Assembly: GCA_946481465.1 (NCBI GenBank)
Contig: CAMLOC010000074.1
Coordinates: 1 to 9,688, forward strand
Length of the DNA: 9,688 nt
Direction of reading: 5' to 3'
Origin: an uncultured Shinella sp.
GTDB taxonomy: Bacteria > Pseudomonadota > Alphaproteobacteria > Rhizobiales > Rhizobiaceae
Shown piece by piece: positions 5,031-9,688 of this stretch. The notes under the pieces were generated by a model that made no database searches, was not told the origin of the DNA, and worked only from the letters and a program-made list of their open reading frames with translations. A program made the translations under genes and the position numbers. Each line of letters starts with the position of its first letter. Position 1 is the stretch's first letter.

Positions 5031-7550
5031 ATGACCCGCCCTTCCTCAACCTATCGTCTTTCGTTCCGCAATGGCATGGACTTCGGGAGAGCGCGGCAAC
5101 TGGTGCCCTATCTCCAGCATCTCGGCATCAGCCATCTCCACGCCTCGCCGGTGATGGCGGCCGTGAAGGGCTCGTCGCATGGCCGCGACGTCATCGATCC
5201 GACCATCGTCGATCCCGTCCTCGGCGGCCTCGACGGCTTGCGCCGGCTTGCCGGCGATCTCAAGGCGAACGGCCTCGGGCTCATCCTCGATATCGTGCCG
5301 AACCATGTCGCCGCGAGCCTGGAAAACCCCTGGTGGCACAGTGTCCTCACCTGGGGCGCGGAAAGTCCGTTTTCCGGGCACTTCGATATCGACTGGTCGG
5401 AAAAGCTGGCCTTGCCCGTTCTCGACAGGGAATTCGCGGCGGAAGCCGCCGAAGGCGGGATCCGCCTCGCACTGGACCCGGAGCGGGACGTCCTGGCGCT
5501 GTGCCATCGCGGCGCCTTCTATCCCCTGCATCCCGAGACGTGCCGGCAGGCTCTCGAAACGCATGAGGATCTTCTGCTGATCGCCGCCCCCACGGCGGCT
5601 TTCGAGGGCGCGCCCACCCCTAGCGGCCCGCTCGCCCGCGTGGACGAGCAGGAGATCGTCGCAAGGATGCTGGCCGAGATCTCGCGTGACCCGCGACGGA
5701 TCGCGGCCATCCACGAGGCGCAGCCATGGCGGCTGGTGGAACGAAAGGCGGCCCGTCCGCCCGCCGGTTACCGGCGTCTTGCCGGCTCCGCCGACCTTGT
5801 CGGGCTGCGCCTCGACGATGCCAGGGTGTTCGACGACAGCCACCGGCTGATCGTGGACCTCGTGCGCGAAGGCACGGTGGACGGGCTGGCCATCCTCAAC
5901 ATCGACGGGTTCGCCGATCCGCGCGCCTATCTGGAACGGCTGCGTGCTGCCGTCGGTCCCGCCTATCTGATCGTCGACAAGCGCCTTTCGGGCAGCGAGC
6001 GGCTGGCGGCGGAATGGCCGGTCCACGGCACGACGGGCGGCGAGATCGTCGATGCCCTCGCCGGCATGCTGGCCGGCGGCGGCCCGCGGGCGGAAACGAT
6101 GCGGGAAGCCTGCAAACGGCACATCCTCATGACGGAGCTCGAAAGCGAGACCGCGCAACTGACGCTGCTGGCCAAGGCCCTCGCCGACCGGTCCGATGCC
6201 GATCTCTCCCGCAGTTCGCTCACCGAGGCGATCCGCGCGATGATCATCGCCCTGCCCGTCGCGCGGACCTATGCGACAGCCACCCATGTCAGCGAACATG
6301 ACCGTGCGATCATCGCGACGGCCCGGCAGCAGGCGCAGGAGGGCAACCGGCCGGAAGTCCGCGAGGCGATCGATTTCGTCTGGGAATTGCTGGCCGACGA
6401 CAGGGTCCCGCGCACCCTTGCCGGCTGCGCCGAATTCCGCGCCCGCTTCCAGCAATTGAGCGGCTGCGTCGCGGCCAGGGTGCCGGACGATGCGCTTCTG
6501 CCCCACGACGCCGAGCCCAGCCTGCCGGACGGCCCCGCGACATTCCACGCGTCGATGCGGGCGCGGGCGGAAGCCATGCCGCACGGCCTGTCGGCGATAG
6601 CCCCGTTCGGCGCGGCCTGCGGCGGCGATACCCGGGCCCGGCTCCATGCCCTCGCCGAGGCACCGGACCTCTGGCACAGCGCGACGGGACGCTGGTCCGC
6701 TCTTAGCGCCGGCATGATCGGCGATCCTGCCGGCCGGCTCGCACCGCAGCCCGATATGGAGCGGCTTCTATACAACGCCATCGCCGCCATCTGGCCGATC
6801 GCAGGCCTTCAGGACAGCGCGGCGATGCGGTCGCTTGCCGCCGACCTCAAGGCGCTCATCGGGCGCGAAGGCTGGACCGGCGCCTGCTGCGACGCGCCGG
6901 ATGCCGGCCCGGCGCCGGCCCTTGCCGGCATCGTCGAGGCCCTGTTCGGCAACGACGCCTTCCTGCGCGACCTCGACGCGACACTACCGCCCTTCATCGA
7001 TGCCGGCCTGATGAACGCCCTCGCGCAAACCCTGATCAAGCTGACCATGCCGGGCGTCCCGAACATCCGGCAGGGCAGCGAACACGGCGACTTCTCCCTC
7101 AGGCGCGCCGGTCGCCGGACGGTCATGCCGCCCTCCCGCGTCCAGCCGGAAAAGCCGCCAGCGACACGCGCCGGTTTCGCCTCCTACAAGCAATGGATGG
7201 TGGCGACCGTCCTTGCCACGCGGGCGAAGGATCCGGAGGGTCCCTTCGCCGGGCCCTATCTTCCACTCGGTGTTTCGAACGGCGGCGCACAGGCCCTCGC
7301 CTTCCTGCGCGGCGCACCGCAGGCCTTCGCGATCACCGTGGCGCCGCGCCACACCTTCGGCAAGACGCAGCCCGGCGCCCTCCACCTGACGGAGGACGCC
7401 ATGCGCGGCGTTTCCATCACGATTCCCGACCACTTCCACGGACGTGCGGTGCGGTCCGTACTCGACGACCGCCGTCTGGTGCTCGGCGGCGACATGCCGC
7501 TGACCGAGGCCCTTGCGGGCGAACCGGTCGCGCTCTTCACCAGCGCATAG
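5031..7550 (+). CDS. treY: TreY (malto-oligosyltrehalose synthase) homologue, active site apparently lost
   Basis: TreY (GH13) turns the reducing end of maltodextrins into a trehalosyl unit, which TreZ then releases. The ATG at 5031 follows AGGA by 4 bases. The frame is also open far upstream, but that part is a shadow of the MFS and lysR genes. The 839-residue length is usual or slightly long, with no stop or frameshift. Scaffold motifs are clear: TYRL (7-10), HLGISHLHASP, LDIVPNHVAAS (PNH at 90-92), ENPWW, FHA..MPH and KLTMPGVP. Active-site motifs are not. Family DGLRIDHPDGL reads DGLAILNIDGF (284-294), so the nucleophile Asp is Leu289 and its Arg is Ala287. The acid/base Glu of VVEK is Asp316 in IVDK. 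THDTKRGED reads PFGAACGGD, replacing HD by Phe526-Gly527. YRRFF is YRRLA (247-251), and DIYQGTELWD is NIRQGSEHGD (678-687). Homology is sure; loss of synthase activity is my inference from motifs recalled from memory. No treZ or treX is near. Confidence 0.88.
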   Translation: MTRPSSTYRLSFRNGMDFGRARQLVPYLQHLGISHLHASPVMAAVKGSSHGRDVIDPTIVDPVLGGLDGLRRLAGDLKANGLGLILDIVPNHVAASLENPWWHSVLTWGAESPFSGHFDIDWSEKLALPVLDREFAAEAAEGGIRLALDPERDVLALCHRGAFYPLHPETCRQALETHEDLLLIAAPTAAFEGAPTPSGPLARVDEQEIVARMLAEISRDPRRIAAIHEAQPWRLVERKAARPPAGYRRLAGSADLVGLRLDDARVFDDSHRLIVDLVREGTVDGLAILNIDGFADPRAYLERLRAAVGPAYLIVDKRLSGSERLAAEWPVHGTTGGEIVDALAGMLAGGGPRAETMREACKRHILMTELESETAQLTLLAKALADRSDADLSRSSLTEAIRAMIIALPVARTYATATHVSEHDRAIIATARQQAQEGNRPEVREAIDFVWELLADDRVPRTLAGCAEFRARFQQLSGCVAARVPDDALLPHDAEPSLPDGPATFHASMRARAEAMPHGLSAIAPFGAACGGDTRARLHALAEAPDLWHSATGRWSALSAGMIGDPAGRLAPQPDMERLLYNAIAAIWPIAGLQDSAAMRSLAADLKALIGREGWTGACCDAPDAGPAPALAGIVEALFGNDAFLRDLDATLPPFIDAGLMNALAQTLIKLTMPGVPNIRQGSEHGDFSLRRAGRRTVMPPSRVQPEKPPATRAGFASYKQWMVATVLATRAKDPEGPFAGPYLPLGVSNGGAQALAFLRGAPQAFAITVAPRHTFGKTQPGALHLTEDAMRGVSITIPDHFHGRAVRSVLDDRRLVLGGDMPLTEALAGEPVALFTSA

Positions 7551-7571
7551 GCCGATTGCGGCGCGCGCAGG

Positions 7572-9203
7572 CTATCGGATCTCCCGGGCCAGGGACTGCA
7601 GCCGCGTGAAGGCATCGTAGCGCCGGGCATGCAGGGCGGCGACATCGGCGCCGGCCGGCTGGTAGGCGCGGTCGGTCGCCGAAAGGGCCGCCATCGCCGC
7701 GCGCATATCCGGGAAGGCGCCGGCGGCCACGCTGCCGAGGATGGCCGCGCCGAGCAGCACCGGTTCTTCCGCCCGCGTCGCGATGAGGGTCTTGCCGGTC
7801 GCATCGCAAAGGAGCTGGCGGACGAGGTCGAGCTGGCCCGCGCCGCCGCTGATGACGATCCTGTCGATCGGCGCGCCGGCGACCGCCTGCGCGTCGATGA
7901 TCTGGCGCAGGCCGTAGCCGATGCCGCAGAGCCCGGCGACATAGAGCGACACGAGATCGGCGAGGTCGCGCTCCATGCCGAGGCCGACGATCGCCGCGCG
8001 CGCATGCGGATCGGCAAAGGGCGCGCGGTTGCCGAGAAATTCGGGCACGACATGCAGGCCCTCCGCCAGCCTCGCGACAGCCGAAAGCGTCGGCGCCTTC
8101 TCTACCGCGAGCCCCGCCAGGAACACGGGCAGGGAAAGGCCCTTCGCCTTCGCCAGCGCCGCGGCCTCCCCGGCCGCCGGATGGTAGGACAGGAGCTGCT
8201 CGATGGCCGCGCCGGCCGCCGATTGCCCGCCTTCGTTCAGCCACATGCCGGGCACCATGGCGGAATAGTACGGCCCCCAGACGCCCGGCACGAAGACCGG
8301 TTCGCGGGTCGAGGTCATGGTGCAGGAGGACGTGCCGAAAACATAGCCGAGATTGTTCTCCGGCAGCCCCTCGACCCCCACCGTGCCGATACCGCCCGCA
8401 TGGGCATCGATCATGCCGGCGCCGACCGGCGTGCCGGCAGGAAGGCCGAGTTCCGCCGCCGCCCGCGCCGTCAGGCCGCTGCCGAGCGGCGTGCCCGGCT
8501 CGACGACGCGCCGGCCGATGCGGGCGAAATCCTCGTCCGCGAGCACACCGAGGCCGATGCCACGGAAATAGCCCGGATCCCAGCGCTTCTCATGCGCAAG
8601 ATAGGTCCATTTGCAGGTGACGGTGCAGGTGGAGCGGGCAAGGTCGTCCGTCGCCCGCCAGGTCAGGAAATCCGCAAGATCGAAGAACTGCCAGGCGGCG
8701 TCGAAGACCTGCGGGCGGTTCTCCCGGAGCCAGAGCAATTTGGGCGTCTCCATCTCCGGGGAGATGATGCCGCCGACATAGCGCAGCACGTCGTGGCCCA
8801 TGGCGTTGATGCGCTCGACCTGGTCGACCGAGCGGTGATCCATCCAGACGATGATGTCGCGCTCGGGATCCTCCGAGGGACCGACGGGAAGCGGCTTGCC
8901 CCCTTCTCCGAGCACGACGAGGGAGCAGGTCGCGTCGAAGCCGAGGCTTGCGACCTGCTCGGGCGCGACACCCGCGCCGGCGACGGCTTCGCGCACCGAG
9001 GCGCAGACCGCGGCCCAGATCTCCGTGCTCGACTGCTCGACCATCGCGCCCGGGCCGCGGAACAGCGAAATGTCGCGCTTGCCCGAGGCCAGCATGCGGC
9101 CGGTCATGTCGAAGAGGCCGGCTCGGGCGCTTCCCGTGCCGACATCGACGCCGACGAGGTAGCGTTCGCCGCCCGCGGGGCGTGCGGAGGAAGGAGTGCT
9201 CAT
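7572..9203 (-). CDS. rbtK: D-ribulokinase (FGGY-family carbohydrate kinase)
   Basis: Phosphorylates D-ribulose with ATP to D-ribulose 5-phosphate in the cytoplasm, the second step of ribitol use. The 543-residue protein has both FGGY halves. The N-terminal ATPase fold starts at GVDVGTGSARAG (18-29), and FDATCSLVV (89-97) and IVWMDHRSVDQVERI (118-132) follow. Asp266 in GMIDAHAGG is the likely catalytic base, FGTSSCTM (289-296) is a conserved phosphate-binding turn, and ISGGAGQLDLVRQLLCDATG forms the C-terminal nucleotide region. The sequence is closer to D-ribulokinase/YpCarbK-type kinases than to xylulokinase. The product call is supported by the ribitol dehydrogenase gene just upstream on the same strand, 65 bases away, so the two are probably one operon. 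The ATG at 9203 has only a weak AGGCGG upstream. It converges on treY with a 21-base gap and no visible terminator. A different pentulose or polyol-derived substrate remains possible. Confidence 0.88.
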   Translation of the reverse strand: MSTPSSARPAGGERYLVGVDVGTGSARAGLFDMTGRMLASGKRDISLFRGPGAMVEQSSTEIWAAVCASVREAVAGAGVAPEQVASLGFDATCSLVVLGEGGKPLPVGPSEDPERDIIVWMDHRSVDQVERINAMGHDVLRYVGGIISPEMETPKLLWLRENRPQVFDAAWQFFDLADFLTWRATDDLARSTCTVTCKWTYLAHEKRWDPGYFRGIGLGVLADEDFARIGRRVVEPGTPLGSGLTARAAAELGLPAGTPVGAGMIDAHAGGIGTVGVEGLPENNLGYVFGTSSCTMTSTREPVFVPGVWGPYYSAMVPGMWLNEGGQSAAGAAIEQLLSYHPAAGEAAALAKAKGLSLPVFLAGLAVEKAPTLSAVARLAEGLHVVPEFLGNRAPFADPHARAAIVGLGMERDLADLVSLYVAGLCGIGYGLRQIIDAQAVAGAPIDRIVISGGAGQLDLVRQLLCDATGKTLIATRAEEPVLLGAAILGSVAAGAFPDMRAAMAALSATDRAYQPAGADVAALHARRYDAFTRLQSLAREIR

Positions 9204-9210
9204 GGGTCTA

Positions 9211-9244
9211 CCGCCTGCATTCGGAACGTTCTTCGGGCAGGCGG
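9211..9244. repeat. 34-bp symmetric palindrome between rbtD and rbtK
   Basis: CCGCCTGC (9211-9218) pairs perfectly with GCAGGCGG (9237-9244), and the 8-bp palindrome GAACGTTC (9224-9231) sits at exactly the same centre (9227.5). The two 5-base connectors do not pair well. It fills half of the 65-base gap between the dehydrogenase and kinase genes and ends 8 bases before the rbtK start codon. It overlaps the weak ribosome binding site, so in RNA it could sequester it. It could also be a protein-binding site or an mRNA-processing hairpin. A second small repeat, GCCGCC/GGCGGC, is in the rest of the gap. Confidence 0.5.
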
Positions 9245-9268
9245 CCTCATGCCGCCCGCCGGCTTTCT

Positions 9269-9688
9269 TCAGAGATCGACGCTGTTTGGCAGGATCACCA
9301 GGTCGCGGATCGTGACGTTGCGCGGCCGGGACAGCATGAAGAGCACGGCGTCGGCCACTTCCTTCGGCTGCATCAGGCTGCCGTTGGCAAGCGCCTCGTC
9401 CATCTTCTCCTTCGGCCAGTCGTCGAGCAGCGCCGTGACGACCGGGCCGGGCAGAACGGCGCCGACGCGCACGCCGTGCTGCGCCACCTGCCGGCGTGTC
9501 GAATGCACGAAGGCCTGGACCGCGAATTTGGATGCCGTGTAGATCGGCTCCCAGACCACAGGCACGACACCGGCAATCGAGCTGGTGAACAGGATGTCGC
9601 CTGACTTCTGCGCGATCATGTGCGGCAGAACCGCGTGCACCGAGCGGAAGGCCGCGTTGATGTTGAGGTTGAGCATGCGATCCCAGGC
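9269..9688 (-). CDS. rbtD: Ribitol 2-dehydrogenase (SDR family), C-terminal part
   Basis: Oxidises ribitol to D-ribulose with NAD+, the first step of ribitol catabolism. The gene enters from the right edge; 139 codons plus the stop are visible. An internal ATG at 9676 is not the start, because the frame continues upstream as AWDR, matching the DVWDRVL region of the family. What is visible is the second half of a short-chain dehydrogenase: [18 protein letters not shown], then the catalytic Ser in [11 protein letters not shown], then the catalytic Tyr and Lys in [11 protein letters not shown], then [19 protein letters not shown], and the C-terminal end [10 protein letters not shown]. By memory this is strikingly close to Klebsiella ribitol dehydrogenase. 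The Rossmann nucleotide-binding glycine motif and the true start are outside the window. It lies 65 bases before rbtK on the same strand, probably as one operon. Confidence 0.92.
   Translation of the reverse strand, partial: AWDRMLNLNINAAFRSVHAVLPHMIAQKSGDILFTSSIAGVVPVVWEPIYTASKFAVQAFVHSTRRQVAQHGVRVGAVLPGPVVTALLDDWPKEKMDEALANGSLMQPKEVADAVLFMLSRPRNVTIRDLVILPNSVDL

Noticed and set aside
4015..5049. 344-codon minus-strand frame opposite lysR
   Set aside because: Antisense to a complete LysR gene with a typical helix-turn-helix; composition is shadow-like.
5892..5906. A frameshift or sequencing error as the cause of the altered TreY nucleophile motif
   Set aside because: Flanking family residues (VDGL before, DGFADP after) stay in one frame with no length change, and the other altered motifs lie hundreds of bases apart. 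Local error cannot explain them all.
5046..6677. 543-codon minus-strand open frame within treY
   Set aside because: Shadow of treY. I considered whether it showed that treY itself was the false frame, but the plus strand carries clear TreY motifs and a ribosome binding site, and the minus frame has none.
7629..9542. 637-codon plus-strand open frame opposite the kinase
   Set aside because: It is antisense to the well-supported FGGY kinase and to part of the dehydrogenase, with repetitive Arg/Ala/Asp-rich composition and no family resemblance.

Overview
The window is GC-rich, densely coding bacterial chromosome or megaplasmid DNA. Its codon use, its gene families (pseudoazurin, HpaR, a ribitol pathway, a TreY homologue) and a FixK/FNR-type box all point to an alphaproteobacterium of the Rhizobiales, probably near Rhizobium, Ensifer or Shinella. 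That placement is inferred from gene content, not from a marker gene. No RNA gene, insertion sequence, phage gene or CRISPR array was seen.

Layout, left to right. At 1-187 (-) is the 5' part of an HpaR-like MarR regulator that runs off the left edge. A 304-base intergenic region follows, with a GC hairpin near hpaR and a perfect TTGAT-N4-GTCAA box at 407-420. Then come three plus-strand genes: pseudoazurin (492-938, closed by a terminator), an exported ankyrin-repeat protein (1113-1784), and (S)-ureidoglycine aminohydrolase (1845-2681). A strong hairpin at 2703-2727 separates the last of these from a convergent CynX/NimT-type MFS transporter (2736-3923, -). That transporter diverges from a LysR regulator (4060-4923, +). 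Next is a full-length malto-oligosyltrehalose synthase (TreY) homologue (5031-7550, +). It converges on a ribitol catabolic pair read leftwards: D-ribulokinase (7572-9203, -), preceded by ribitol 2-dehydrogenase (9269-9688, -, cut by the right edge).

How the genes may work together. Pseudoazurin is a periplasmic copper electron carrier for denitrification, and its box predicts induction by low oxygen. Ureidoglycine aminohydrolase releases ammonia in the purine/allantoin pathway. The LysR protein may control the divergent MFS gene. RbtD and RbtK together take ribitol to D-ribulose and then D-ribulose 5-phosphate. The segment looks like a chain of small, unrelated metabolic units.

The most unusual item is the TreY homologue. 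Its reading frame and scaffold motifs are intact, but by eye all three GH13 catalytic positions and several other active-site motifs are replaced. It also lacks treZ and treX neighbours. This suggests a catalytically dead TreY paralogue, or one with a changed function, that is still maintained as an open frame. Several inverted repeats may be regulatory: upstream of treY, upstream of the ankyrin gene, and between rbtD and rbtK.
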